A stretch of 64,000 nucleotides of DNA, from positions 45,332,841 to 45,396,840 of the forward strand of contig OZ010613.1 in the NCBI GenBank assembly GCA_963932145.1, in the 5' to 3' direction. The DNA is from Acanthosepion lycidas. Taxonomy: Eukaryota > Mollusca > Cephalopoda > Sepiida > Sepiidae. Shown here piece after piece: positions 45,990 to 59,219 of the stretch (positions within the stretch are counted from its first letter, which is position 1; each line of letters starts with the position of its first letter). Both the position numbers and the translations under genes were made by a program. The notes beneath the pieces were generated by a model. It made no database searches, was not told the origin of the DNA, and saw only the letters and a list, made by a program, of their open reading frames with translations.

Positions 45990-47210
45990 TTCATATATAC
46001 CTGTTTGAATTTCTTGGATGTGAACTATTGTCTATCTTTATTTTTATTGTTGTAATCGTCTGTTGTGATCTCCAGCCTACATCAGGTGATTTTCGATCCA
46101 GGAAACTTACAGAGAATTTCAAAATGAACTCTTTATTTAATTTACAGTGGTAGATAATTCTAGTTCCACTGTCCATATCCAGGAATATCTCATTTAGTAT
46201 TTATTGCTCACCCTGTTTCCACCAAGTCTAAACACACACTGACCGGCCCAGATATTGTACTCGCAATTACTAGGTCATTAAATTCTCAAACCAATGCACT
46301 AATTTACTAATCTATTGTCCTGTGGAATAATTCTGAGTGGAGAACTTTGAGCCTTAAATCTAACCTGCCTGTTAATGCATGCTGCTTGTCATGCTTGACT
46401 GCACTCCCTGAAGCTTCACTTTTTACAGCAATTGCTGTTGAAGCCTTGCTATTACTTCTCTTTATTTATTAATGGCTCCCATATTGTATTTATTTTTATG
46501 CTAGGCCTACTAAGAAGATCATCATAGCATAGTATATGCACTGAGTCTTTCAGACATCTGATTCTCCAGCATTCCTATCTGTCCAGTTTTTTTTTTACTT
46601 CATTTCACAGAAAGTGAAAAATCCTCTTTTCCCTCCATATATGATCAGCCAATCCTTATTTTGTCTCACCTCTAATTATGGCTTTTTGATGTACTTCCAA
46701 CCTTACTTTTAGGGATTAGTTAGTTTCATTTTTGTTCTCTTTGCCACAACTGCAAGGAGTGGAATATATACAGTTCTTGATCATGGCCTCTTATATCTTA
46801 AATTTGACAGATTTCTCTGTAGGATGTAGCTGCTTCTAAATAGTGTCCTGATGTTGTATGGACTGCACATCTTCTGAATCTCTTCCCTATGTCCTTGAAG
46901 TAAGGAAAACAGACCATGACAGTTTCTGAGACTCCTCCTTTCTGTTTCTGTCTGTAAAAGCTGATGTTATGTTTACAGGGTAGTTGTTATTCTGAATGGT
47001 ATGTTCAATTATCATTTCCTGTTGGCATGTATTTGGGTCACAACTTTTCATTTTTGCATGTTGTTGTAGGCATTGGACGATCACTTTCTTTACATCATAT
47101 GGATGGTGGGAATTAAAGTTGAACTATGGTCCAGAAAAGATTGGCTTGTGCTATACAGATGTCTTGAACCCATTTTCTGTGAGTGACAATTATATCCATG
47201 AAGGTTGAGA
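45990..47210 (-). pseudogene. Penelope-like element: GIY-YIG end and tail
   Basis: The minus strand from about 47200 to 46590 gives pieces of a Penelope-like C-terminus: VNITSAFTDRNRKEESQKLS, then CGKENKNETN and LKVRLEVHQKAIIRGETK, ADHIWREKR. This is the GIY-YIG endonuclease segment ('C.CGK.YIGET.R.L..RL.EHKKA..RGE') with the YIG replaced. Further along (46100-46030) the tail signature ACCTGATGTAGGCTGGAG appears, as expected after Penelope ORFs. Stops and shifts throughout; the RT domain is not seen. At 46215-46330 a tRNA-like minus-strand segment interrupts. Confidence 0.7.
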
Positions 47211-47454
47211 GACTTGATTGTTTAATAAAAAATAACAGAGCAAGTTTGTCTTAATCTCTAGATCAAAACCATTTTGGATGTAAGCAACGCCTTTATCCAC
47301 AGTGCCATGTGTCATTCTGTTTACTGAACATTTTTGCCAATTACACTTAACCATGGCCAATTACTCTACAAAATAATTGAATTATGAAAGACTGACCTTT
47401 TAATAAAGTTTCAGTTCAGTATCTGTCTGAATTCCTGGGATGAGGAATTATTAT

Positions 47455-47800
47455 TTATATTCAGACTAATGTCCTCATTTTTGTTATTATCACAATGTTT
47501 TGGATGTTGTGACCTCTGACATTCTTTAGGTGTCTGTTAATCTGGATAACCTTCAGGGAATATCAAACTGAACTCTTTATTTAATTTACATGGTTCGATT
47601 ATTTTCATTCTGCTGCCCATGTTTAAAAAGATCTCATCTTGTTTTTAGTGCTTCTCGGTTATTGCTTGCTGTTCCCAACAAGTCTCAGTCTGCAGTACCT
47701 GGACCAGGGATTGAACTCATAATTACTATAGCAGCAAATTCATGAACCAACTCTTTAATCCACTAGGCTATTGTCACATGGGACAATTCTAAAAACTTAG
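47455..47800 (-). repeat. Penelope-type tail and tRNA-like SINE head
   Basis: 47455-47660 repeats the family seen at 38.0, 44.26 and 46.0 kb (ACTAATGTCCTCATTTTTGT, TATCACAATGTTTTGGATG). 47670-47795 on the minus strand is tRNA-like: AATAGCCTAGTGGATTAAAG (box A) and GAGTTCAATCCCTGGTCC (box B). The same pair of parts recurs at 46.0-46.33 kb, so they may form one composite repeat. Confidence 0.6.
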
Positions 47801-48769
47801 AAGTTGTTTAATAATTATTTCTAGAATCATTCAAATATAATTCCCAAGTCAAATATCAAAGCTAAATATGTAGTTGTCTCAAATCTATGGAGCAATTTTC
47901 AACTATTTCAAAAAGTATTATTCTTTCAAGATTTACACCTACATCGTTTGGCACCAACATTTTTTTTTAATTCAAGTTTGTTTTGGATGCAGTTAGGATG
48001 AATTTAATATCAGACTACTTGAAATAATTTGTTTAGAAATATTTCTGCATATTTTCTACATGAAGAATGTTTAATAATTGCAGTATATATAAATTGTTCA
48101 GCATTGTATTAATGAGTAATGATTACAATTAAAAGAAACCTTAATTAACAATGTAAATGTAAAACTCAATGAAAGTTAATGAATGGAGCATAACTCAAAG
48201 TTCAGAGAAAAAGAAAAGTTATTCTAATTTGATTCATTTATTTGTTAAGACTAGGAAATAAGGTAAGAATTTTTAAATATTTCATAACTATTAAATCATA
48301 CTATTGAAAATAATAACAAATAATGACAATCAAGATGTTGACATTTTACACTATTTCAAAAAAAAAAAAAAAAAAAAAAAAAAAGGTGAGAAAGAAAACT
48401 GCTATCAATACTGGAAATAATAACAATAATTGTTTTATAAACTTCAACTGAAACTAGCACTAGTCAAAGAATGCAAAATGTTTCATTACAAGGAATATTA
48501 CCATTCTCAGATAAGCATTTTTTTTTATCCACTTCTTCAAGGATGAAAAAACATAACATCTGTAACACTAGAAAATGTTCTCGTTTCATTTTGTTTTTTA
48601 ATCATTTGACTCCTAGGAAAATGATAAAGTCACTAGGACAAAAAGGGCTACTGAAAGTGAAAGAATCTTGCATTGTAGTGGATTCATATATTTTTATAAT
48701 CTTGTAAATAGAAAATTAGGTACCTAAAAGTTTCACCAAAAAAATGAGCAGTCATGATGAAAAAATATC

Positions 48770-51700
48770 CAAAATTTAATAGAAAGTTTTATTGTCAAAA
48801 CAGGATTTTTGAGGTAAAAGTGTTAATCCTTTTTAGAACTTTCAAGTTTTTGGCTGTAAATCTTGTTTTTCTGCTGTCAAAGGGGGTGGGGACCATAAAT
48901 TAGTATAGAAAATTTGAGCATCTTTTTGCAGTGAAAAACACATTGATTTGGAAATTATTGCAAAAATCAGATAATTGTTGGAAATTTTCAGAACTTATTC
49001 ACAAATGAATTAAATTATTTTTGAAATATTTCTTTTCTAGATCTTAGTAAAAATATTTTTTTTACATTTTGTTACTCTCCACTTACTCAATTTTATGAAA
49101 TTTCAAGAAATGCTTTTTTGTTGAACTTAATGTTTATATTAATTCTAAAGACAAGTCCTCAGAGAATTTAAATCAATTTCTTTTGGTTAAATAGGACCAC
49201 CAGTTAGAGAAAATCTGTTATGAATCATAAAATAAAATAAAACTAAGACATTATCTAATTAGAAAATATTTTAATTGCTTTTATGAATAAAATATATTAT
49301 GGACATGAATGTCTTATTAGGAATTTAAAAAAATTTTTAATTGGAATAATTCAGAAACTGTTAAACATTTTAAAATTCTGTATTAATTTGTATTGGTCAA
49401 ATGATATTGTTATTAAATAAAAACTGTTTACTAATCATAAATGGAAAACCTTACTATGATTCATCAACACCGTGTATTTTAAAAAGAATTTTTTTTGGTG
49501 ACTTTTGTAATTACAGATGCCCATACACAACATTATCAGAAAATAAGAGTGGTAACTATAGTAAATTTCAAATTTATAGGTAATTTCCTAACATTTCCTC
49601 TACAGCCATCTTTGTAAATAAAGTAAATCAAAGTACATAAAATTCAATAAAATATTAGAATGCTTAAAATATTTTAAAATAGTTAAAAAAGTTATATAAA
49701 AAAGTATCCATGATGTAATTTTATAACAATTATCTATTCCTTAGATAAATTTGTCAATAAATATATTAACAACTCATAAAAATACCCACCTCAGTGTTAA
49801 AAAGTTCTTTTCCGAGATATTTTAAACTAAAAGTAATATTTCTTTCAATTCAGAGTAACGAAACTTTAAATGAGGTATCTCCATTTTTTCACATGCTATG
49901 TTGGAAAAAGGTCCCAAACTTGATAAAACAAAGTTTTAAGGTCAAAATATTTATGTTATTAAGACAAAAGACCAAAATATTTTATTATTTTATTGATTTT
50001 TTTTTTATCCTTTCTAGAACATTCAAAATTTTGGTTAAAAAAAAAAAAAATCTTTTTTTTTTTGTGTCAGTGGTGGGCCAAAGACTACTATGGGTGTTTT
50101 AGTGCCTTTTTCTCATAAAAAACACATTAATTTGGAAATTCTTGCAAAAATCAAATAATTGTTGGAATTTAATGAAACTTTCAGGATTTATTCACAAATG
50201 AATGAAATTATTTTTGAAATTTTTATTTTTAGAAAATCTGTTACTGCCACTTTTATGAAAATTTGAGAAATTAAAATTTCAGCCTCTTCATTAGTTAAAA
50301 GCAGAATTTTAGCAATCATTTTGTTTTTGTCAAATGAAAACACCATTTACCCCAAACAGACTGAACCATAAAATAAAAAATGCAATAAAACTATGACATT
50401 ATTTAATTAGGAAAGCGTTTAATTGCTTTTATAAATAAAGATAAAAGGACACTATTGTCTTAAGAAAATTTTTTTTTTTCAATGAATAATGAATTTTTAA
50501 AAAATTATTTATATTTTTTTTTTAAATATTAATTAGAAACAAAAGATTTATTAAGTTCAAAATCTTTACAAATTTTGTATTAATTTCATTTAGATTATAT
50601 TATTAAGTGAAAACTATATGTACTAATCATAAATGGTAAGGCTTAGTACTGATCATCAAACACCAAGATTTAAAAATTTTTTATGTACATAAACATGCCT
50701 ATTTTTTAAAGCATGGGCAACCATGCATGACATCATAAAAAAAATAAGAGCAATGACTATAGTAAATATAAAGTCAACATTCCTAAAATTAGATTATGAA
50801 GAATATTTTCCAATATTTTTAAGATTACTGAGTACTTAAAAATTATATAAAAAAGGCACTCACATCATTTTCTTAAATTATTTTTTACAGATAAAGTCAC
50901 TGTAGAACAACAATAAACTTGTCATCACTAGTCAAACCCATAGATACAGCTACTGTCAGTTAAAAAACACAGCTACTGTTTGGTTTAAAAATTAATTTCT
51001 GTGTTTTAAACTTGAAATAAATAAAATTTGTTTCAAATCAGAGTAATTATACTTTAAATGAGCTAATATTCCTCAAATAAAGTTTCAGAAATATTTTATT
51101 TTTGGAAGATTTTTTTAATGAAGAGACTTACATTGTGATAAAAGATAAGTAAAAAAAAAAAGGGGGGGGCGCTAATCAGCTATTATATTAAATTTAAATA
51201 ATTTTTAAGTACTTAGTAATCTTAAAAATCTTGAAAAATATTCTCCATAATCTAATTTTAGGAATGCTGACTTTAAATTTACTATATAGTCATTCATTAG
51301 TTTTATCTTCTGATAATGTCGTGTATGGTCACCTGTACTTATAAAAATTGGCATATACACATACAAAAAGAATTCATAATACAGTGTAACCCGGATATAA
51401 GAGATTTTATCTGGTCCCAAATTAGAGTCTGTGTTAATGTATATATAATAGACCAAACCGGGATATAAGAGACTTCGTATCCGGTCCCGACAACTCTCTT
51501 ATATCCGGGTTACACTGTACTTTTAAAAATATTAGTGTATGATTATTTGTTGTATTAAGCTTTTCCATTTATGATTAGTAAATATGGCAAAAATTAATAC
51601 AGAATTTTAAGAGATTTAAAACTAAAAGTAAAACTTAAATTATTCTAGTTCAAATTAGAAAAGAAAATGAAAATTCTTGTAAAAATCCATTTATTCATTG

Positions 51701-52102
51701 AAAAAACAAACAAGTGTTCTTATTTTTTATGAAATGAAAGCAATTAAAAACTTTTCCAATAGTATCACAGTTTTATTCATTTTTTATTTTACAATTCAGC
51801 GCAGATTTTGGCCCAAAAATGTTTAGGTAAATGGTGTTTTTAAAATTCTGTGTGACAAAAATAAATTGATTCCCCAAAGAGTCCTGCTTTAAGAGCTGAA
51901 ATTTTAATTTCTTGAAATTTCATAAAATTAAGTAAAGGGCGGTAACAGATGTAAATAAAATATATTTTTACCAAGATTTTCTAAAACAGAATATTTTGAA
52001 AATAATTTGATCCATTTGTGAATAAGTCCTGAAAATTTCATTAAAATCTGACAATTATTTTATTTTTTGCAATAATTTCCAAAACGATGTATTTTTAGCG
52101 CC

Positions 52103-52133
<31 letters not shown>

Positions 52134-52400
52134 ACTGAAAATGAAATCCCTATCTTTGGCTCACCCGCTGACGCAAGAAAGAAAATTAAATTTAGCCAAA
52201 ATTTACAACGTGCTAGAAAGGATTAGAAAAATGTAATATAGAATAATTAATTTTAAAAGATACTTCGGTCTTTCCTCTTAATAATAACAAAAACAAACAT
52301 TATTTTTTAAGATAAAACTTTGTTTTTAGCAAGTTTAGGGTCTTTTTTAGACATTTTATTTTGGAGATACCTAGTGGAAAATGGATATGTAATCTTGCAA
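48770..52400. repeat. Several copies of an AT-rich dispersed repeat
   Basis: Three copies at about 48780-49220 and 49930-50420 (plus) and 51600-52390 (minus) share AACACATTAATTTGGAAATT, GCAAAAATCAAATAATTGTT, TTATTCACAAATGAAT and the CTTTCCTCTTAATAATAAC / AAAACTTTGTTTTTA end. Further copies lie at 21.15, 59.2, 59.6, 61.35 and 62.15 kb. No coding capacity and no clear terminal repeats found. Family unknown to me. Confidence 0.75.
51382..51517. mobile_element. Tc1/pogo-type MITE, 136 bp
   Basis: Begins CAGTGTAACCCGGATATAAG and ends with the exact complement, flanked by TA on both sides (51380-51381 and 51518-51519). The inverted repeat is about 23 bp. An additional inner copy of CCGGGATATAAGAGA lies at 51456-51470. 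The end sequence resembles Tigger/pogo-type termini. Non-autonomous. Confidence 0.9.
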
Positions 52401-53939
52401 TTAAAACTAAAAAATACGTAAAGAAACATTTTAAAAATATATTTTAATTTTAAACCTTATGCATCACTTTTTTAAGGTTTGATAAATAAATAGTAACATT
52501 TTTGTTATCTAAATATGGTATTTTAAAACGATAAAACATTGCTGAGATAGTAAGTAATAGCGGTGTCAAGACAAAAACTGTCCTTTGATTTTTTTAACAC
52601 GCCGTTTTTTTTTCGGTTCTGAAGGTTAAACTTTGTTAAAAAAAAGTTAAGTCTCACGAGTTTCCTTGAGTAAAATCTGACCAAACATCAATAAAACAAT
52701 TTTTTTTTGTAGGAGAGGACTTTTTGGCACCACTCCTAAAAATGTAAAGTCTGGAATATTTATTTATTGTTCTGAAAATAATTTCACTAAATTTTCGAAG
52801 AATTATAAAAAAATAAGAAAGAACGGGAATCAGGCCAAAAGTCGAAGTCGTTATTGTCTGTTTTATGGACATAAACCTTTCTTGCTTGACTAGCCATGAA
52901 AAATAATTTAGAGAACAAAAATGTTCAAAACAAAATCTAAACTTGCCAAATAATGCTCATCTTCTTATTTTTTGTATCGCCACCGAAATGATTTTTTTTT
53001 AGCATACAAAAAAATAATTAACTTAACTTTTTTTAGTTTTATATAACGCTCGATTTTTTTCCATAAATCAGAATATAAAAAAAGTCAGATCTTCAAATAA
53101 AAAAAATATAACTACTAAATACCGGTCGGTGGAAAATTTCAGAGTATTTATTTATTCTACACCTGCTTACATTTTTTTCCAAATGTGTGCTCAGAATATG
53201 AAGCTAAGTTAAAAAAAAAAGGGAGGAGGGATAATAATCTGGAAACTTCAAGAAGTTATATTCCAAGTGAAAATGAATTAAGATGAAATTGCTAAAAAGT
53301 AAAAAGTGAATGAGTAAAATATAGAAAAGATAAAATTAAAATAATCACAACACCAAAATAAATAGGTAGAATAAGTTTCAAAGTCTTTTTTGTTGAATGA
53401 GATATATTAAAAAAATCAGCAGTACAAAAATATAAAATTGTTATTTCAATTTTTTTTTTACTTCTGTTTAGTTCGCATGTTTCAAGTTAAAGTATTTTAA
53501 CTTGACCGCAAATTAAATAAACTAAAATACGAAGAAATTTAGAGTTCAAATTTAGCCACGTGACTTTATCGAAAACAGTACTGAAAAAAACCTTTTTCTT
53601 AAAAAAAATAAACATTATTAAAGATTAAAAAGAATAGCGCAGTTTGCATTTATTTTAAGTCACATTAACTTATTTGTTTCAATTTTCAAAGAAAAAATGA
53701 AAACAGTTTTGTTTTGACCTTTGAGTAAATTAAAAACGGACCCCTCCAAATTATCTAAGTATAAGAAAAATATTTGAATTTTGAGATTTTTACAGTTTAA
53801 CTTAAAAAAAATATAAATTAAAAAATAACAAATAGATCCACATTTTCATCAAAGAAAACAATGACATTTTAGCAACGTTCTTCATCTTGTTTTTTTTTTT
53901 TTAAGTAAAGCTTTAAAAGATTTAATATCGAATTTTTAC

Positions 53940-53980
53940 CTTCCCTAAAAATTGTTTGGCTTCGGCGTGATCGCGATCGC
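53940..53980 (-). other. DUSP19: Candidate 5' non-coding exon of DUSP19
   Basis: On the minus strand an ETS-type site ACTTCCGGC (53986-53978) and a CpG cluster (GCGATCGCGATCACGCC) precede GGGAAG|GTAAAAAT, a usable splice donor (GT at 53939-53938). No ATG lies between them. This fits a short leader exon to join the acceptor at 39099-39098. It is an inference; transcript data are not available here. Confidence 0.4.
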
Positions 53981-54278
53981 CGGAAGTAAGGATCAACATT
54001 GTTTTTTTTTTTTTCTTAGAGGAAGGGGGATTAATTCATAGAATTTGAATTATCTGCTTTTTCATTTGTCAAAAATCGAACACCGGTCACAATTTAAATT
54101 ATCCTTTTTAACGACAATAAGCAATATCGGAAAATTATATCATAAAAATATACATTAATTTTTTTTTATAAAATTTGTGTATTTATAAGCAGATCAATTA
54201 CAAGTTTTCTTTTTGTGAAATAATACCTAGCGTATAAGCACGTGCAGCAACAATCCCGCACATGGTGCAGCAGTGAAA
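53950..54278. promoter_or_regulatory. Probable bidirectional promoter (DUSP19 minus, MADG-gene plus)
   Basis: In the whole right half of the window this is the only place with clustered CpG, an ETS-type CCGGAAGT site, and start-site features on both strands: a candidate leader exon going left and an ATGGCGG start going right. AAAATGGCGG also matches the YY1 site common at start regions of housekeeping genes. No TATA box is evident. Confidence 0.5.
54262..54276 (+). other. Short uORF (MVQQ stop)
   Basis: ATG GTG CAG CAG TGA ends two bases before the main start codon of the plus-strand gene at 54279. If both are in the transcript, the uORF could lower translation or require reinitiation. The main ATG has the better context (AAAATGG). 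Confidence 0.4.
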
Positions 54279-54292
54279 ATGGCGGACGGAAG
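54279..54292 (+). CDS. First coding exon of an unidentified gene (MADG...)
   Basis: ATG GCG GAC GGA AG ends at a consensus donor, AAG|GTAAGT (GT at 54293-54294), phase 2, giving M-A-D-G and the first two bases of an Arg or Ser codon. The ATG context is strong, the region has CpG and promoter-type motifs, and the donor is perfect, so I believe it is a real first exon. Four residues cannot name the gene. The remaining exons lie beyond the right edge, since no coding exon is visible in the following 9.7 kb. Confidence 0.5.
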
Positions 54293-54960
54293 GTAAGTGC
54301 CTATTTTGCTTTGTAGCGTATTAAAATTTTCGAATGGTTTTAATTGCTTAAGTAACAATGGTATTTGTCTGAAAGATTTAGAATGAGTCACAGTTTGTTG
54401 ATATCAGCAGTGATGTTAGCTGTAATTTTTTTTTTCTATTCCTAGTTGGCTGTAAATCTTATGAGTAGAGAAATCAAAAGATGAGATTTTTTGTGTGCTA
54501 AGTCGCTTTCGTCGAATGTTCTAGTAAATCTTTTTTTTTCTTGTCAAGTGTTTTTTTTTTCTTGTTAGTCTTCTAATTTTTATTTTGTTTAGTTTAGTTG
54601 TTTTTTTCTCTGTTTTGCCTATTTTATTTTCCTGTTTATACTTAGAAAGGAAATCTAATTTTTACTTTATTTTTTATTTTATTTTTTTTTTTTTGCTGTC
54701 TTGTCCCCTCCACCTTCAATGTTATCCATAGTTTCTGCTCGCCATTCGGACAGACCCTTGTCGCTGCTTTTACCTTAAGTAATCCCTAAGGATTAAAAAT
54801 TTGATCACTCTATTATATATCTTCATGACCTAATGTATTTTCTCTATAAGCCACCTTTTACGTTATTTCTTTTTTTCTAAGATTTATAATCTTAGCTGAA
54901 AATCGTCCCTCTTTCCCGGTCAAAAAAAAAAATCACCCGAAAAAAGGCACTTAAAAAAAA

Positions 54961-54991
<31 letters not shown>

Positions 54992-57800
54992 AAAGAAATT
55001 ACCTTTTAATTTTATACTTATTGTAGCTTTCGTCTGGGATAACTCATGACTTAATTAAAATTCAACTCCCATTCTAATTACGCTTGTTTAAAAGTGATGG
55101 GTCTTTTTTTATTTTTTTATTTTGGTCTTAAAATCGTTGGCTCATTTTTAAATGTTAACCTTTTCAATTATCAAGCGCTTTAAAATTTATCTTTGATACT
55201 TTGAAAAGGTTTTTTTTTTTTTTTTTTCTAATGAATTTTGGAAGTAATTTCTCGTATCACGTTTTGTGAACAAATAAACTAATTTTAAAAATGAATTAAC
55301 TCAAAAATGCTCCGGTTGCTTATCTACCAATACGTGTAATCTTTGCTAATTTAAGTCAATTTTGCAATATACTTCAAATGATTTTTTAGTATATTTCTAA
55401 AAAAAAAAAATCTATGAATTTTTCTTATAGATGCATGTTTTGTAAGAATTTGTTTGTCAATTCCTGGAAATATTCAGTTTCTCTTTTAGATATTTATAGA
55501 TATATTACTTTATTTTCTCAATTTGAAGACAAATGAATTTTAAGGCACTTTCTCTCAAATTGGCTTTAAGACTCTAATATAGTCCATTGTTTTTCTCCTG
55601 AACTTGTCTGGATTTTTTAATATTTTGTGCTTTTACAAAAATATACAACCACAGGAGGTATTTTTTGACACTTTTATAATTGGAATTATTATTAAGATTT
55701 AATCTAATTTAGTATGATTACCGAGTTGAGTACTAACGGGTTTTACTTTAGATCGCCATATATGTTTTCTTTTCGCCACGTTCAAACTTTGAATGAAATA
55801 AAATTTCAAGTAAAAGCACGTGGCAAAGCGCAGACACAGACAGAAAAAAATAATTGCCTTAGAAACTTCACTTTTTCATCTCAGAAAATTCTAACAACTT
55901 GGATTTTTGAAATGCCGCCATCACAGTGGGGGGGGGAATACTCGTGGGACAGCATGTTTATAGAAAAAGTTTTTTTTTTTTTATAATATGACCCGACCAA
56001 GGAAATTGTTTTTATGAATCGTGGGATGAGCACTTTTTTTTTTTTTTCTGTTCAAATTGTATACTCAAAATTGACTTGATATTTGAGCTTCGATTTTTCA
56101 TGTAGAAACTTGTACCCTGTTATATTTTTAACATGGCCGCGATTGATTCGGTGGGGTGGGGAAGTGCTCGTGTGTATGTGATATTATATATTTCCAGAGT
56201 GCTGAAAATTTCTCACTAAAAGCATTTCACCCGACAAAAAGAAATTGAGATTTTGGAAATGGATCTGGCTGAGAACTTTTCGAAACCCACCTCGTGGATA
56301 CAGCCATCCTTGCTCCAGACTTAAATCTGAAAACTAGAATAAGAACCGTTTTTAAGTTTGAAGAAATGAATTTTTTTCTCTTATAAAAATATCTACATTT
56401 GTCCTTTTCTTTCTGTTCGGAATTTATAATTAAAGCTCTTTATTACGGTGGCGGGGTCCTGGCCTTTGTTTTCTGCGTTGATGTCTCCCCTTTTTGATTA
56501 TTAATAAGAGAAAAATGAGAACGGATGACTTCTTTTTCCCTCCCTTCTATTATTACCTCTCGTGGCTACAGTTGGTTAGCAAATCTCTCTTAATTCATCC
56601 GCGGTTTTAGAAACTGGTCCATGTGCATCTTTTTTCTTTTTCTTTTTTTTTTTCTCTCCTCTCTTCTCCTTCCTCTACCTCATGTTACTTTAGTTAGGTC
56701 TTGGTGACTTAATATTTTCGGGTTTCTACCACTTATTTTCTTAGACTTAATTGATTCAGATAATTTTGTAAGCCCCTTTTTTTTTAAGTTAGGTATTTCT
56801 TATCTTTTTTTTCTTAGTTTGGTTTTTCAGTTGCCTTTCATACGAATTAACCTGAACTGGAAACTGAGTAACTTACATTTCTAGTTGATGTGTGGAAAGG
56901 GGTGATAAGTTCTTTCTCAGAAACTGACCAACTATCAAGATTGTGTTGAAGGGTTTCTTGGTGGTTCTCGGTACTCGCTACCGTCATAACGGTTGAGTGG
57001 CGTGATGTATGCGATGCAGCTTGGCATATACATTGGGGATTCCCTGTTTTATCTTGACTTTCTTTGTGCAACAGCTGCTTAATAGCTAAAAAAAACTAAT
57101 CAGTTACTTTAAAGCATACACAGCGTATGGTGATCAAACAACTTTTCCTTTTCTGCCTCCAAAAAGAATTTTCTGTATTATTTTTTTCTCATGTTTTGTA
57201 TTATTGCTTTGAAAACCTTGTTTATGGCTATGAATTGCTCGTTTTAAAAATTAGTTCACCAGTAAGTAAGAGAAACTATAAGGAAGTATGCGTTCACTGG
57301 AAAATATTATCATATTAAAATTTATGTTTAAAAATAAAATGGTTGGTATTGCATTTCAGAACACTGATCTAAATGTGTCAGTTCAATCAAGTTGTTTGAA
57401 TTGAAATGTTTTATATAGAAAATTCGTTCGCTTCATGCTTGTCCTATGAACGTTTAATCGTACTTTTTAAAATCTGACCTTTTATATTTTGTAATGTTAT
57501 ATTGTTAACTGTTCCAAGTTATGGAATTTTGATCCGAGTGCAAGTAGTGACTGATTTGCTGCAGTAATGTCAGCTGGTTTCAGAACAGGTTTTGTTATAA
57601 TTTAAGGATCGCCCGTTTCATTTTCTCTTTGCTGATTCATTCATCACTTTGTTGAGCAGAGATGTAAGAAGATGCATTTAATTGTTGTGTGTGTGTGTTG
57701 AGGGCCACTTACATGACCGATTCATTGTTAAGCAGGTATTATTCAACTAATTCAAGTTTATACTTTTTGTGAATTTGAAAAATATTGTAGTTGTTAATTT

Positions 57801-57833
<33 letters not shown>

Positions 57834-59219
57834 CTCCAATGATCACATCTCTAACCGAGTCCTACCTCTGAGATAGTCGGTATCTTGCATAGAAATATAA
57901 TTTGAAAATTTACTTAAAATAATGGATTTGATTTAAAAATGAAACTTCGATGATTGAATAGTTAACGTTACTTGAGAGATTTTTTTTCCGCCCAGGGTTT
58001 ATTTAATGGTCCGGACTGAAAATTAAACTGCAGTGTAAATTGAATTTTTAAAGACCGGTTTTCGTTGTTTTTTGTTGGTATTTACATTTTTATTATATAC
58101 ACATTCGTTCATATATTTCTCAAATAATTTACGAATAATCCAAATCTCGCAATCCACTATTCTACAATTTATTTTTAAAAAAAAATTGGCGGCGTGATGA
58201 AATCGGCAGATACAGAAACTAAACACATTGTGTACTAGTGTAAAAAGAAATCTGAAAAATATCGGCAAGAATTTTCTTCACTGAAACAGTTGTAAAAACT
58301 AATTGAAAATAAATTACGTAAACATTGCTTTTCCTAAAAGAAGATTAAAGAAAAAACGCTTTTCGTGATGGCTATTTTACTTGTCAGCAATCTGTGTTGA
58401 CAGGCTTTATCTTTCTTCACCTATTTATTCAACTAACAAAATATGACGACACAAATGTTGTTCAAGTCGCTCTAATATTCCGGTGACTGAAAGATTTAAT
58501 ACTAGGATTTATTTTTACCATCGATATATAATTTTCTGTATTTGATGTTAATTAAATGATGTTGACATTGCGGCGCAGTCTTTATTTGGTTTTTGGTTTT
58601 CCATAAATTGTCGGTCACATGATTCGCTCATAAATTTAAACGCGGTTCTCGCATAGACGCCAGCTGAAAAACATGTATTTTTATTTATTCAATTTATTTT
58701 AACTAAGTGTCAAATGTCCAGTTTTTAATTCGGCCAGCTGTTTAAATTTTTATAATCTGTCGAATTTTTACAGGGGCTAATTCATAATTTGCTTAATTTG
58801 ATATTTTTCAAAAAACAAATATTGGGTTTACTTTGACGCGAAAGGTGTTTTTTTTTTTTTTTTTTTTTTTTTTTTTCTGCTACTAATTTTCATCTTAACC
58901 TAAAAACATCTAAAAAGTAACTTGGGGCAGGGTTTTTTCTTCAAAGAAAATCAACATTGCAGTCGCTGTGAAAACCTGGGGTTTGATGCGATGAGTGCTG
59001 ACATCAAAAATACTCATGATGCTTGCCAGTTTTGGGGCTTTTAGGTTTAAGACCTGAAAAATGTACAGAAATGCTTAATTTTTGCTTACAAACTCACTTC
59101 AAAATTTTACTATTTCAAGAAAAAATCAATAAAGTTGATATTTTTTGTATTAGGTACATTTAGGCACCTTCGCTAAAAACAGCATACTGTAAATGGAAAA
59201 ATATTAAGATCAAAGGCAC

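Larger units (their letters stand above)
39098..53939 (-). other. DUSP19: DUSP19 5' intron (inferred)
   Basis: From the acceptor at 39099-39098 to the candidate donor at 53939-53938, about 14.8 kb. It contains SINEs, LINE and Penelope-like fragments, a MITE and many copies of an AT-rich repeat, listed separately. If the upstream exon is elsewhere, the upper limit changes. The stretch 52.4-53.9 kb has no repeat or gene that I can name. Confidence 0.5.

Noticed and set aside
55714-55986. 90-residue frame as exon 2 of the MADG... gene
   Set aside because: No acceptor in the right phase before it, and it ends in a poly-T run and a stop.
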